From Quillaja saponaria (Eukaryota > Streptophyta > Magnoliopsida > Fabales > Quillajaceae): DNA of 64,000 nucleotides. The stretch is from assembly GCA_029379385.1 (NCBI GenBank), contig CM055612.1, positions 16,492,001 through 16,556,000 of the forward strand, given 5' to 3'. The notes beneath the pieces were generated by a model. That model worked only from the letters and a program-made list of their open reading frames with translations, had not been told where the DNA came from and searched no databases. The position numbers and the translations under genes are program-made. Below are positions 11,475 through 23,312 of this stretch, piece by piece (position 1 is the first letter of the stretch; each line of letters opens with the position of its first letter).

Positions 11475-14400
11475 TTTTATAACTCGATAATTTAATATAT
11501 GTGTTGGAATCTTTGTACATAACTGTTGTATATATATGAAATTAGGAAAATTAAGTTTTATTATATTATTGGTTAATTATTAAATTGTTTTGCTTTTCTT
11601 TGTTTATTCACTACCTTTTGGCCGACTTTGTTGTTCCTTCAATTGGGTCTGCACCGCCTTTCATTCCTTCCTCCCCTGTCTTCCATTTTCCTTGAAAAAC
11701 CAGTCACAGTTTGCTTCTTAGCTTAAGAAAGCTCTAGTTTTCACCTTGATTAAGCTAATTAAAGGTAAGATCTTCTCTCATTTCTTTGCTTTGATGGGTG
11801 TGTATGGGTTTTTTTATTGGTTACGTTGTTGACTTAGAAAAGGAAGGTCTGTTTTAAGAGGTAACGGTGGAGGGACAACTCCATTGTTGAACTTAAAAGG
11901 TCTTTAATTATGTGTTATTGTGTGAGTGTGGTTATTAGGTCGGTATATAGTGAAGAGGGCGACAACTATTGAGGTGAACCATGCTCTGTTTTAGCATGGT
12001 TTTCATCTCCGTTTATTGTCATCCTTGGGGGAAAATTTTTTTGGCCATGAGTAGATGTTGGAAGGGGAAAACCATGACAACCTTGTTTCTTCTCTTTAGC
12101 CGTGAACTCAAGCTTTGTTGGTAGCTGTATGTTCAGGTTACTGTCCCTTCCTTCTTCCCCATAAACAGTTAAGGTGTCTAAATTAGAAGAAAATTTTAGG
12201 TGTAGCAAAACATGACTATTAAGGGACTTGGGGTGTGAGGTTCTTACTAAGTACTTTAAGTCAATGTAGAGGTGTTAAGGTGTTGGGTTAAGTAAGTTAA
12301 TTAACATTATTTACATTAAACTTAATGTTTGTTGGGTTATTAAATGTTTGAATATAAGAGGGTAAAAGAGATGTAAATTGTAAATCAAAGTTATTAAGGA
12401 TAAGTATTTAAGATTTTAACTTGCAAATTAGGACTTATAAGCCTTAAGTTTAAGGAACTTTATGTTAGTAGTAAGCCCTAAAGCTAATGACATGTGATGT
12501 TGTGGAATATTATTTTATGTACAATCTTATTCATATTATTAATAAATATAAGTGGCAAACATTATCATGTATAAGAGTTAATAATTAACTATCATGAGCC
12601 CAAATAATTAAAGTAATGAAAATAAGCATCATGATGAGATCATGCTAATGAGATATATTTCATTTAAGCTTAATTCTTAAATGTTTCTAATCATAGGATC
12701 ACTAAGTAGGGCATTAGTGAATCCAGATAGATTAGTACATATCTAGTTGGTTTAAAGAGTTGAGGGTGGCTGATCTCATAGTCACTTGTGTATGAGACAC
12801 TAAGACAGATATGTAGGTGCTCATTAGAGAATGAGTTCACTGAACTGACTCAACTGAGAACACCTATATGGAGTTTCTCTACATGTCAATAGGTGATTCT
12901 TATGTTACAATTGTGCAAATAGTCCTTTGACTTGAGACATCATAGTTATCTTGTATGTACGTCATTATACTTTGATACTATTTCTGATTCTATTAATGAG
13001 TCACCTAAGAAGTAGTAATTGAGTATAATCACTTGAATATGGAGGTATGTGAATGTGCAATAAAGGATCTATCACTCTTAGTAGAAAAGAGAGAATGTCC
13101 TATGTGGTCTATAAAAGATTTAACTTAAAGTCTATGGCCATAGCAGGGTGGATATTAGAATATGAGTTTCTAATTTTCCCAATGAAGTTATAATCTTAAG
13201 ATTAGACACATATGATTAAATTTAGGGTTTGACATTATTTTCATACCCAAATAGATTTAATCGGGACATTGCATGATAGAATGATTGAATTGCATGGTAA
13301 CTGTTAACAAAAAAGGTTCAAAAGGTTCACAGCCATATTCATACTATTATGGGTAGTCATCATGTGCTACTAGGCACCAATCTTGACTTGTAGGAAACCT
13401 TGATAATTAATTAATTATTTATAGATGATTAATTAATTAATCTTAAGTAAAAGGTGAATTAAAAAGAGTTTTAATTTAAATAATTAGAATGAGTTCTAAT
13501 TTAATTGGACAGGGTCCAGTAATAAATATGTAAAAGTTACATGCCTACTGCCATCAATAGTTTGAACTTAAAGGGTAACACACAAAATGATGATATTTAA
13601 CTAAGGAGAGTTTTTGGGTAATCATGTAATTATTATAGTTTGTTAGGCATTAGATTTAATTATGATTAAATCCTAATGTTAGCATAATCTCTAATGTGTT
13701 AGGATTGTTCAATACATAAGGAGGTGGCTAGTTTTTATAAATATAAGACTTAACAAATAGAAACAGAAGAGAGAAAAATAATTGTACGTACTGTACTGAT
13801 GGATTTTAGGCTCATGAGAGTTTCTAAATTACAAGAGAGATTCGGTAACTTGTGCTAGCACACAAGGAATCCCTTGATAACCCCTTTCATCTTCAAGCAT
13901 GAAGATCCTTAGTTGGATTCGTTCGTGTGGATACACTTAGAGACGGGACACATGTGTCGTTGCTGTGCTCTTAATGAATCAACGAACGAGTGAACGTCGA
14001 TCAAGAATACGACGAAAGAATTAAAAGCCTCGGAGGTACACAGTTCTCTACTTGTTTAATTTTTAAACTATAATTAGGATCTTTCATATAATCATAAAGT
14101 GATTTCGGGTTAAAGGAATTAAAATTTTAAATTTCGCTGCACATATGATTACCATATTTTACATTGATTCATAACACTTTAATTAATTAATAGTGAAGTT
14201 AATTATATTAGTGTTGAATTAAGAAGCATGAAATTTGCTTAGGTAAATGTTCAGTTATAGAATTTGAATTGTTGATTAAATTGAACTAATTAACCTTACC
14301 ATGAAGTATTCGGTAAAGAGTTAAGAGGAATTAATTTTCAAGGAAACATATTGAGTATAACAATATATGATTAGGTAATCATGAAACTAACTTTGAATGA

Positions 14401-15634
14401 ATGATCGTAAGTAACATATGCATTTTTAATTTTTAGCTCCAGAGTGTGTCGATAACCTACTGACATCATCAAGTGTTAAATGGAACAATGAACCCCGTTC
14501 TTGAACCTTGTGCGTGAATTATATATTCTTTAGTTGCTAGATTAGTTTGTGAAATGAATGTGTGCATATGTGTGTTTTGTAACATGTGGCATTAATAGAG
14601 TGATTGAACTGTGCTTCTTATATGAATTGAATTGCAGTTTATAAGGCCAATCAAGTTAAGGTTTTTTTTTTTTTTTTTTTTAAATTTTTTTCTTCCCAAA
14701 TGATTTTGTTAAAGAAAAGAGTTTAGGTGCACCTAGGATGTCTTATTTGATCATGTGATAAATATATATATATATACATTTTTTAATACTCGAATAACTC
14801 AAAATCGGTGGAATGAACTGTGTACGGAGATGTTATTTGATGTGCAGGAGCATATATGCTCGGTAAAAGGATATTTGGTGTACAGGTGCTGAGTTATTCC
14901 AGTTGGCCTCTTATTGTTTGCTTTGATTGACTAATTTACTATATTGTGTATGTGTGAATACCATGAGTCTTTAATTATATATCTATTGGATACATGTATG
15001 AGATTTGTAGCTATGAACTTAAGAATAATGTAATATAATTAATTATATGATATATGATAACTTCTTGTTGTTTGATGCTAGTACTTGAATGGTACATTAT
15101 TCAATCATTAGGTCCTTGTGACTCACCCTACTTTACTTGTCGCTTTTTTAGTATTAGGACATCATCAGTGCTTGCCGCATAGAGATGCTTGACTTTCCAA
15201 TTTCTCCGTGGCAAGGTATATGTTTGAAGTCACACTCTTGAAGCTAAGGGACAGGGTTGCAGTCAATATTTAGGCTTAGTCATTGTATTTTGTTTTGTAT
15301 ATTAGTATAACTTGGTGGATTGTTGAATATTTGGAGTTGAGCTCTTCTGTGTTTATTGTTGTTATACGTGACTGGTTTTATGTGACTAGCTTATACATAT
15401 GTGTGTATATTCAAGCAAGTTCCTCTTTACAGGGGAAACTCTACCAAAATTTTCAATGAAATGTCATAGGGTCAGATATTTTTATATATATTCTTAAGTT
15501 AAGTTATTATAACTCTCATTTTCAATTGTAATTAGTAATGGTCATTTATGTATTTAATGGTGTGAGTTAAGGTTAAGGGTGTTTTGTATTATCGAATCCT
15601 CCGACTAGTTATGCCTTTAATTGAGGGTGTGACA
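11475..15634 (+). mobile_element. solo LTR (copy F) of the same family, nested in copy A
   Basis: It starts near TTTTATAACTCGATAAT (11475) and ends GAGGGTGTGACA (15634). The flanks ATTAG (11470-11474) and AGTAG (15635-15639) differ at one base and look like a decayed 5-bp target duplication. The 3' half shares the CCTCCGACTAGTTATGCC and TACCAAAATTTTCAATGAAA blocks with the family. It is itself interrupted by the unit at 12493-14171, so its own length is about 2.5 kb. Confidence 0.65.
12493..14171 (+). mobile_element. LTR-like unit, repeat family X copy 1 (nested in copy F)
   Basis: The sequence runs from TGTGATGTTGTGG to about TTGATTCA. The flanks TGACA (12488-12492) and TAACA (14172-14176) may be a decayed 5-bp duplication. 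It is related along its length to 26706-28670: both have the block for two flanking ACATGTCAATAG segments, then a CTTTGACTTGAGA-type segment. A TATA-like stretch TTATAAATATAAGAC (about 13735) lies in the second half, followed by a putative transcribed leader, as in plant LTRs. Non-coding. Confidence 0.6.
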
Positions 15635-17120
15635 AGTAGATTCTTCCTTGTCGTGGGTGGAGCTGGTCTCTTGGAACCTCCCTCTCTTGACTAGACCTAA
15701 TTTGATCTTGCTACCCAAGTTTAAGAAGGTAGAGATTTTGGAAGGCTAGTTTTCTTCTTCAATCGGTTGGTAGCAAGCAGCAAGGGAGGAGTGAAGAAGA
15801 CAGTTTCTGTTTTTTTTAGTATAGCTATGAGAGAGTGTGGGAGGGCAAAAAGTTTGGTGGCTGTAGCATGCCCTTATAGTTATGTGCTTCGGAAGTGTGA
15901 TTGAATTAAAAATGCTTGTGAATGCAAGTGTAAATGACAGATAAAATTAATTAAAGGTAAGTGGTTAATTATTACCCTTTGATGGCTAGATTATTATGTG
16001 TATTTGAATAAATGTGTTATATGGAAAAATATTCAAGTGTAGTGTTTTAGTGAGTGATTTGAATTATGTTTGTTTGAAATTTGAAATTGTTTGTTGTTGA
16101 TAAAGGCAAACGAAGTAAAATGTTTTCTAAAATGATTTTAATTCCGAAATTGAAATCCAAGTACACCTAGGATATTTTGATTTGAGTTTTTCTGATTTTG
16201 ATAAGTGTTTTAAAAGAATTAAGTGCTAAAGCCCTGGTGGGTGCATTTAGAGAAGGGATTCAGTGATTTTGTTTATTTAGTGATTCAATTTTTTATTCTA
16301 TTTGGTGTACAAGCGCAAAATTGCCCAATAAGAGGTGGTGTGCAGGGCTGAGTTATTTTATTGGCCCTTTGTTTACTTTGTATGCTTTGATTGTTTTATC
16401 TGGAATTATGAACTTCAGATATTCGAATTTAGTATATATGTTGTAAAACATGTGATTCATGACTTTATGAGAATTACATATAGGTGCTTGTACTATTAAA
16501 TTAAACCTGAATACTGATACTTGAGATTAAATGATAATATATGTGCTTAGTGATGCTAGTACCTTTTGGGTACGATTTTCTACTCATGGAGTCCGTAGTA
16601 CTCACCCTTCTCTTGTGAATTTTTTTTTTTTGGTAACAATATCTTAAGGATGACTATTACCGATAATAAGCTTTGTTGAGTGTTTGGTGCCAAAGTAATT
16701 ATTCGGAATCTCAATCTTGAAGTTAAAAGGTAAAAGTTTGCAATCACACTAGAGCTGTAGGATGTCTGGTCTTATGTTGTGTAATAGTCTAGTTGATTGT
16801 TATCATGATAAAAAATGGAGTGGAGCTCTTTAGTTATATTGTCTTTGTCGTTGTTGTTATTGTTGTATAAAAATAAGAATATGCACTGTTTATATTTTGG
16901 ATATGTTCCACATTGCATGGAACCCTTGCTGAAATTTTCAGTAAATATTATGTATTCAATAATAAGTTTATGTTTAAAATTTAATTAAGTAAAGATTTTT
17001 AGTTTTAAATATAATTGTTTTGAGAGTCATGTATGTTTAGTAGTGATAAATTCAAGGTTATGGAAGGTTGGTTATCCAATCATCCGGCCAGTCATGCCTC
17101 TATGAAGGGGTGTGGCAAGT

Positions 17121-17132
17121 TGGTATCAGAGC
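17121..17132 (+). promoter_or_regulatory. primer-binding site complementary to initiator tRNA-Met
   Basis: TGGTATCAGAGC lies 3 bp after the end of the LTR at 17117. This is the standard plant LTR-retrotransposon primer site, where minus-strand DNA synthesis begins. It proves that copy A is a 5' LTR and fixes its orientation as plus. Confidence 0.9.
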
Positions 17133-18410
17133 TTGGGTTTAGAGGTCCGTGACTGCAAATACGGGACAGTGTTTCTTTGCTTGCATAAGTTGCCCAGGGC
17201 ATATATGAACCTAGTGACACGTTCTAATTCATCCTAAAACTTCAAGTTGTGGTTCTTTAACGTATTATCCTTGGTCGTATAGGATAAATGAGCATATAAG
17301 CCATTTATGTTTGTTTAGACATGATAACATGTAGTGGTCGTGTTGTTAGTTGTGTGAGATACTAGAATATTTGCATCAATAAGGAGTTAATTAGATCTTA
17401 AACGTTTTTGATAATAAATTAAGTAGTAAAGAACTATGAATAATTTAGTTGAAATCTTAAATTTCACAATAGTAGACTCTGTAAGAGGCAAACCCTTAAG
17501 TTTAGTTTAACTAAATAGCCAGTTGTTTGTAAAACTATTACACTTAAGATTTAAGTAAGACTAATGAAGAGCAAAGGAAATAAAGGATCTACTTTATGTA
17601 AACTATGTCAATTATCAAAGAAACCCACTTCAAACTTATTTATTTTACTGCGAAATGGATCGTGGAAACGTATATACTTGTGTAGTCTATCTATTTCCTC
17701 CTAAACCTTTGCCTTGAGAGATATGAAAAGCTTCATTTTTAATGCCAAACTTATATACTAATTCTAACATTAAATATCGAGTCTTGGAATTAATGTATTT
17801 ATTAGTTAAAAGAAAAGAATGTTCTATTTTGGCTGTTTATTGATTAACGACAGTTGAATTTCTCCTTCCTTAATATTATTAATTTATTTGGTCTTAAATA
17901 CTCAGACTCTTCTTACATTTAGAATATCATCACCTTTAAATCAAGAAGGAGTAATGTTTCAAAAACTATTTTCCGTAACCAATGACGTATAATGAGATTT
18001 TAGCCATGCCTTTTAAATTCATTAACTTTTATAAATCGTGAAAGTAAGAAATAAGGAGTAACATATGAAATATTTGTGTGGTTTTGCAAATATTTAAAGG
18101 AAAAACAAGCTTTGTGTTAAATTCTTCAAGTATGAATTCTTGATAAAATGAGTTAAATTTTAGAATCTATTGAGTTGAATAAGTATGTTTTGAGGCTTAA
18201 TGAAAAATTAAACCTGATATGCATAGAACTTATTTATTTATTTTGTACAGATTTGAAGCTTTCCATTAAGTAATAATATTTTTATTTAATTTAGTTTAGA
18301 ACAACTAAATAAATTTTGGTAACACCTGTAATAGTACTTATTATCCAAAGAGAAAATTTGTTTAGTATCAATTATTTATTAACAGAGTGTTATAATCTGG
18401 TATGGCTGTA
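17133..18410 (+). other. remnant of the internal region of element A, non-coding
   Basis: It begins GAGCTTGGGTTTAGAGGTCC-like, as gypsy leaders do just after the primer site, and then becomes AT-rich with no usable frame. It ends at the terminal TGTAACACCC of the next element at 18411. Confidence 0.5.
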
Positions 18411-18736
18411 ACACCCTACCTTCCTTAAACCTAGACTTAATTTAATTAATTTCTTAATTGAGTATTAACAAGTGATAATAAAATTTCCTTAAACTAAGTT
18501 ATTATTTTTAAGGCTTTATTTTATTGACTTGTATTCTTAATTAATTCCTCATCAATTGGTTAAGTCTAATATATTTTATAACTTTATAACCTAATTAATT
18601 CTTATCCTTACATCTTTAGTTCTTTATTTGTTTATTAGACTAAAATCGGTTAGAAGCTCATTAAGCTAAAATTAATTTAACAACCCTATGAAATACAAAG
18701 ATCTGCAAAATCATTGTACATCCATTTACTTACCTA

Positions 18737-18873
18737 CTTATTTACATACATAGTTTTGACAAAAAAAGAGCTTTTACGTATATTTACAAGACTCCTCTTA
18801 AACACTTATTTACATACATGGTTTTGACAAAAAAAGAGCTTTTACGTATATTACAAGACTCATCTTAGACACT
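18737..18873. repeat. 68-bp tandem duplication
   Basis: Two copies starting CTTATTTACATACAT at about 18737 and 18805, differing at a few positions, inside the gypsy LTR. Confidence 0.85.
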
Positions 18874-19498
18874 AGGCCTAAGTCAAAACTAACTACGTAA
18901 TTATACATTAAAGCCATCACAAAATTATCCATTTCTATTCCTAGACCCTATGGCCATTATACCAAAATTCACTTTCTTCGTACTAATAGTCCACTACTTA
19001 CCCTCTTTTCTCGTTACATAGACTACGCCTTCATCCAATAGAGAATACACATTCATGGCACTAATTAATATGCACATCCAAATGAAGAAAATTGAGTTAA
19101 ACCTCAATAAGAATTTATACATAAGCAACGAAGGATTCTTGATGGCAGTTTTAAAATATAGGAATATGTAATGCAAATTAGCCTTTCCTCTCTTTTCCAC
19201 TCCTTAGTAACCTTCTTGACCAATTCATGCAAACCTAAGACTGCCTTACAAGGACTTTGATGTACTTATAGATACTAACCTCTCGTATACATGGTACTGC
19301 TTTTCGATAGTAGGATCCATACTATGGTTTAAGCATCCTTTCTTTGGGATACTTGGTGAACTTTAGCCAAGATGAACTCAAGACAAGTTACTAGAATAAT
19401 TTATCATTTTTTTATTTTCTTTAAGTTTTCCAAAAGGGATTCATGCATGCTTTCACATATAGGAAGAATATAAGAGTAATAAAGGAAATAAGTTTTCA

Positions 19499-19582
19499 AG
19501 GCAAAGATAAATAAAATAAAGGAATACATGAATACTTCAAGGCAAAGATAAATAAAACAAAGGAATGCATGAATACTTGCCT
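19499..19582. repeat. 42-bp tandem duplication
   Basis: Two near-identical copies beginning AAGGCAAAGATAAATAAA at about 19499 and 19541. Confidence 0.8.
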
Positions 19583-20878
19583 AGTGAACTTAGTTTTGGT
19601 TTTCTTTCCTTGTTTCCCTTTTTTACGCCTCCTTTCCTTCTTGGTTTTACTCTTCCTCCTAGTTCTCTGTTTTCCTTTTCTTTTCCTAGCTCACGGTCCT
19701 CCTATTCTTCCTCCTAGTTTTTGGTTTGCCTTTTCCTCTTTTATTTTCTCACTTTTTCTCTCACTTTCTTTGCTTTCTCACTTTTTCTCTCACTTTTTCT
19801 CACTTTAGTGTACGCTTACATTGCCTATACATTTTTGGTCACCTCCCCCTCCTATTTATAGTGCACGGCCAATGTTTGGATTTATAAGAAAGTTTAATTC
19901 CCTATTTTACCTTTTTAGTTCTCTAAAATTATAACCTTCTATTTGTCATTCTTTAAATTAACGTGTGCATTTTCTTCCTAACACTTGTCTTCCTCCTATT
20001 CCCTAGTTTAGATTCTTTTATCATTAGTAAGCCACCTAGTTACCTTAAATCTCTACACATATCTTGTTAATCATTTCATGGACACCTTGTTTCCTTAATT
20101 CCTTACACATACCCTACTTAATGATTTCATGGACATCCAATGTTTGTCTTCCACTTGTCTAGCCACCTTTCTATGTTAAATATTACTTGCCACCTTATGT
20201 TCTAACTTTCTTCTACATGCCCCTTTAGTTATTACAACATTTCCACCTTTTTTTCATCCTTCTTACAACTAAGCCCCTTCATTAATTGCAAGTTATCACA
20301 CTTATTCTCCTTTTTACACTTTATTCCCTTCATTAATTGCAAATTGCCACACTTATTCTGCTTCTTACACCTAATTCATCACATTTCCTTTTTTAGCAAG
20401 TAACCTATATTTTATCATTTTCTCTTCTTCTTTCAATGCCATTATGTAGTATTTTTCCATCATTGTTCCAACTCCTACACTTGTCCATGTCTTCTTATTT
20501 ATTCACATGAGTAATTATATACATGTACTACTTGTACGTACTTGTATTTATATCTATTTTATACGTATATACTACTTTTATATTAATAGTATCCTATACA
20601 TATTTTTATATGCACATGTACTATTCTTATGCATGAAATAATATGTACAAACTTGATATTAAATTTTAAATCTTATTTAGCTCTTAAGATAATTACTTAT
20701 CCTATAATTAATTTAGGTATTAATTTAGAGGATGTTACAATACTCTACCCTTTTAAAAGAATTTTGTCCTCAAAATTTAAGCACTAATCTAAACAATCTT
20801 TCTATTGTATACTCATTTCACAAAGTATCATATTCTTGTATAAGACATTTTATTTAGATGTCCTCCTATGGTAATATC

Positions 20879-21055
20879 TCAGAGTATTCAATTTATCCAT
20901 ATCGGAAAACCTCAGGGTATTCGCTTTATCCATCTCGGTAAACCTCAAGGTATTCACTTTATCCATCTCGGTAAACCTTAGGGTATTCACTTTATTCATC
21001 TTGGTAATTCTTAGGGTATTCGCTTTATTCATCTTGGTAAGCCTTAGGGAGTTAA
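20879..21055 (-). repeat. 33-bp tandem array encoding 11-residue repeats
   Basis: About five and a half copies of a 33-bp unit. Read on the minus strand, each unit encodes an 11-residue repeat of the type MDKVNTLRFTE, in a frame that stays open for 74 codons (21074-20850). It starts right after the gag-protease junction of the gypsy element, but in a different frame from the zinc-knuckle reading frame. A unit length that is a multiple of three could be chance or could reflect expansion within a coding sequence. Confidence 0.85.
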
Positions 21056-21057
21056 CA

Positions 21058-22330
21058 TTAATATATTGTGCCATTTAATGTATACTTACCATGAATAATA
21101 TTGTCATCCTCTTGTGCTTCTTTTTGATTTAAAGAAAATACTCTGCCTAGTACCATAGGTTTCATAGGAGCTTTTGAATCATTTATATCCAAACAGTCTC
21201 TAGCTAGGTGTCCCTCCTTTCCACATTTGTAACAAATGTTGCTACCCTTCAAACAAGGACTACTAACATGAAATATCCCACACCTAATACACAGTCTTTT
21301 TTCCCTCGACTGATCCCTTATTTACTTACCTCTATCTTACCAATGATTTGGCCTTACTTCACTAACACCTACAACCCTCTTGTTACTTTCATTCCTCTCC
21401 ATCTATCTAACCCTTTTGGAGGTTTCATACCTTCTCTTTCTCCATACATATTCTCTCAGCTATTTTGCTCTTCCTAACTAATTGAGCAAAGTTTCCTATT
21501 TCTAAGATTTAGTCCTCTTTGAAATTTATCAGCTTTTCACCTATCATCATAGTGAGTTTGTAGGTAGATAGAGAATTTAGATAATTCCTTAAATATTTGC
21601 TCATACTCAGTTATACTTATATTCCCTTGCCTAAGTTGGTTAAACTTAGCTTCAAGGTCTTGTTTTACACTATCGAGAAAATATTTTTTACGGAAAGCTC
21701 TCCTAAAACTATCCTAATTTGGTTCTTCCCATGGAACTACAAGTAATTTTTCGGTACTTTGCCACCAATACTCCTATTCTCCTTCTAGCATTTAAGTTGC
21801 TAGAATTAACTTATCATCATCTGCACACCCCACAACTCTAAAAATTTTCTCTAATTGCCTTAACCACATTTTGGCTACACGGTAGTCATAATTTCCTATA
21901 AACCTAGGTGGATTCGTCTTCCTAAAGTAATCCATCAAGGATCCTGCTTCTTTATGCCTAAGTTCATTCTCTCTTAATCCTTCTACACCTACGGCATCGT
22001 TGGCTTAAGCAACACCATTTGCAACAATAGTGGCCGCTAATGCAGTCTCTACAAAAACATTTTGAGCTCTTATTTGGTTTGTCATTACCCCCGACACCTC
22101 CTATAGTGCATTAAGTACACCTTCCAAGAGCTCATTTGGAGATTTTCTTTTGCAAGCCAGCCTGGAATGCACATGCAACATACCTTTAGACATGTCATGT
22201 TCCTTTCCTCTTCATTATACTTGCAACATTTAACATTTCCTTTTCTTTCCTCTATACATGCAACATTTGGTTCCAAAGAGAAAGCCTTATAATTCAACAT
22301 AGTCGTCATCAAATAGGTTAAAGTCTATTT
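21058..22330 (-). pseudogene. Ty3/gypsy gag, decayed
   Basis: The minus strand encodes a gag core stretch at about 21690-21545 (KQDLEAKFNQLRQGNISITE, then YEQIFKELSKF), in line with the retrotransposon gag family. It is followed by CIRCGIFHVSSPC and the CCHC zinc knuckle CYKCGKEGHLARDC (about 21235-21190), then GRVFSLNQKEAQEDD, the usual lead-in to gypsy protease. The pair of cysteine motifs and the GRVF lead-in point to a chromovirus-type (Tekay/del-like) element. The frame is broken by stops between the gag core and the knuckle, so no full protein could be made. Confidence 0.8.
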
Positions 22331-22689
22331 CTATTTTAGATTTGGCTTAGTAGTTAGATTTTGACCCACTCCATTAGCAAAATGCTGAACAATACAAGCT
22401 CTACACAGAAGTTCAGCAACCTGAAGCCATTTCCAGGTCATACCATCGATTTGGAATCCTATATCTCTTTCAACCTTAAACCTTTTAGAACTGTTTGGAT
22501 TTCAATCCCTAGAGAAGTTTGTTTCCCACTTTGACCTAATTTATCCAGAGTTAGTACGTATGTTCTACTCCAACCTAATAGAGTACCAAAACGATTTAGA
22601 AGCTGGGTACTTGGTAAGGAAATCATTCTAACTGAAAAGCTACTCTGATGGTTGAGCTCTCTCTCAATGGTGTCACCAATTTCAACTCC

Positions 22690-23312
22690 AACAAAGCTTA
22701 GTCCTAGAAAACATATGTATATTTTGGATACATTATAGTGGGTGCTTCCTCATAACTTTAAATTAGCAAAACATCATTTATTTGTCTCCTTCATCTTGCT
22801 ACCAAATGTTAGTGGTCACACCTTAATCTCTCAAGTTGAATTATATTTGATTTGGACTTTAATGACAAAGACTCAACTAAATGTCCCAAAACTGAAGATG
22901 AAGAAGATGTTTAAGTGTCATGTCATGCAAAGTAATAAGAAGGGTCTTAGATATGCTATACATTTAACTATTATCTTTAGGCATTTTGGTGTTGCTCTAG
23001 ACAATCCTGACTACACAAATCTTCACACCTATGCCTTAAAGAACAAAGTTGCTCAAAGAAATTTCAAACAACTAGAAGACAAAACTTGGGTGAGAAATGA
23101 CGTAACCTAGAAAAACACCCTAATGGAGAAGTCAACTGGCCTTTCAACTAAAACATAAAACACAAATGATCTTTTAGCTGATCAAACTTCAATTGATCCT
23201 CCTTCTACAACAGTCGTCTTACCAGCTCCTTCAACTTCTGCCTCAACTGAACTATCACTGGCTACTAATCCATCCACTAAGGATTAAATGATCATCAAGC
23301 CCATAGATGATG
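22690..23312 (+). pseudogene. fragment similar to the 'putative plant transposon protein' domain, N-terminal side
   Basis: The frame 22742-23110 encodes blocks such as KKGLRYAIHLTIIFRHFGV and a tail with KQLEDKTWVRND. These resemble a widespread plant retroelement-associated domain with the pattern GLPYG.LLT.IF..FGV followed later by a GxWVRK motif. After a stop, a Ser/Thr/Pro-rich stretch (LPAPSTSASTELS) follows to 23280. The copia element at 23313 is inserted into this Ser/Thr-rich part, and the frame continues after it at 34105. The assignment comes from remembered motif patterns, not a search. It is not a working gene. Confidence 0.55.

Larger units (their letters stand above)
10510..17117 (+). 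mobile_element. long-LTR retrotransposon, 5' LTR (copy A), split by a nested LTR
   Basis: The LTR opens with TGTCATAACTCG at 10510 and ends GGGGTGTGGCA at 17117, followed after 3 bp by a primer-binding site. About 4.16 kb of it (11475-15639) is copy F plus its target duplication, leaving about 2.44 kb of own sequence (10510-11474 and 15640-17117). Blocks shared with the other copies include CCGTAGTACTCACCCTTCT, the TTCCACATTGCATGGAACC block and the terminal CAGTCATGCCTCT block. No open frame of note was found. It is the only copy here that still has its primer-binding site immediately downstream. Confidence 0.8.
18411..20739 (-). mobile_element. LTR (3' LTR) of a deleted Ty3/gypsy element, minus strand
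   Basis: The termini are TGTAACACCC at 18411 and GGATGTTACA at 20739, so read on the minus strand the LTR opens TGTAACATCC and ends GGTAGGGTGTTACA. On the minus strand it directly follows a purine-rich stretch (AAAAGGGTAGAGTAT) and the typical gypsy tail GAGGACAAAATTCTTTT, which places it as the 3' LTR. It contains two tandem duplications and a long pyrimidine-rich zone (about 19600-19810). The short direct repeats expected at solo-LTR ends were not found, as expected for a terminal LTR. Confidence 0.7.
20740..22400 (-). mobile_element. internal region of the deleted gypsy element (gag kept, most of pol lost)
   Basis: On the minus strand the gag, the two zinc-knuckle-like motifs and the start of a protease-like lead-in are followed, after a 33-bp tandem array, directly by the extreme 3' tail of pol and the polypurine tract at 20740. 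Protease, RT, RNase H and integrase are absent, so the element has lost several kilobases internally. No 5' LTR was recognised above 22.4 kb. Confidence 0.75.

Noticed and set aside
19569..19808. 79-codon Phe/Leu-rich frame
   Set aside because: Product of the CT-rich zone in a gypsy LTR.
21208..21477. 89-codon plus-strand frame
   Set aside because: It is antisense to the gypsy gag zinc-knuckle region.
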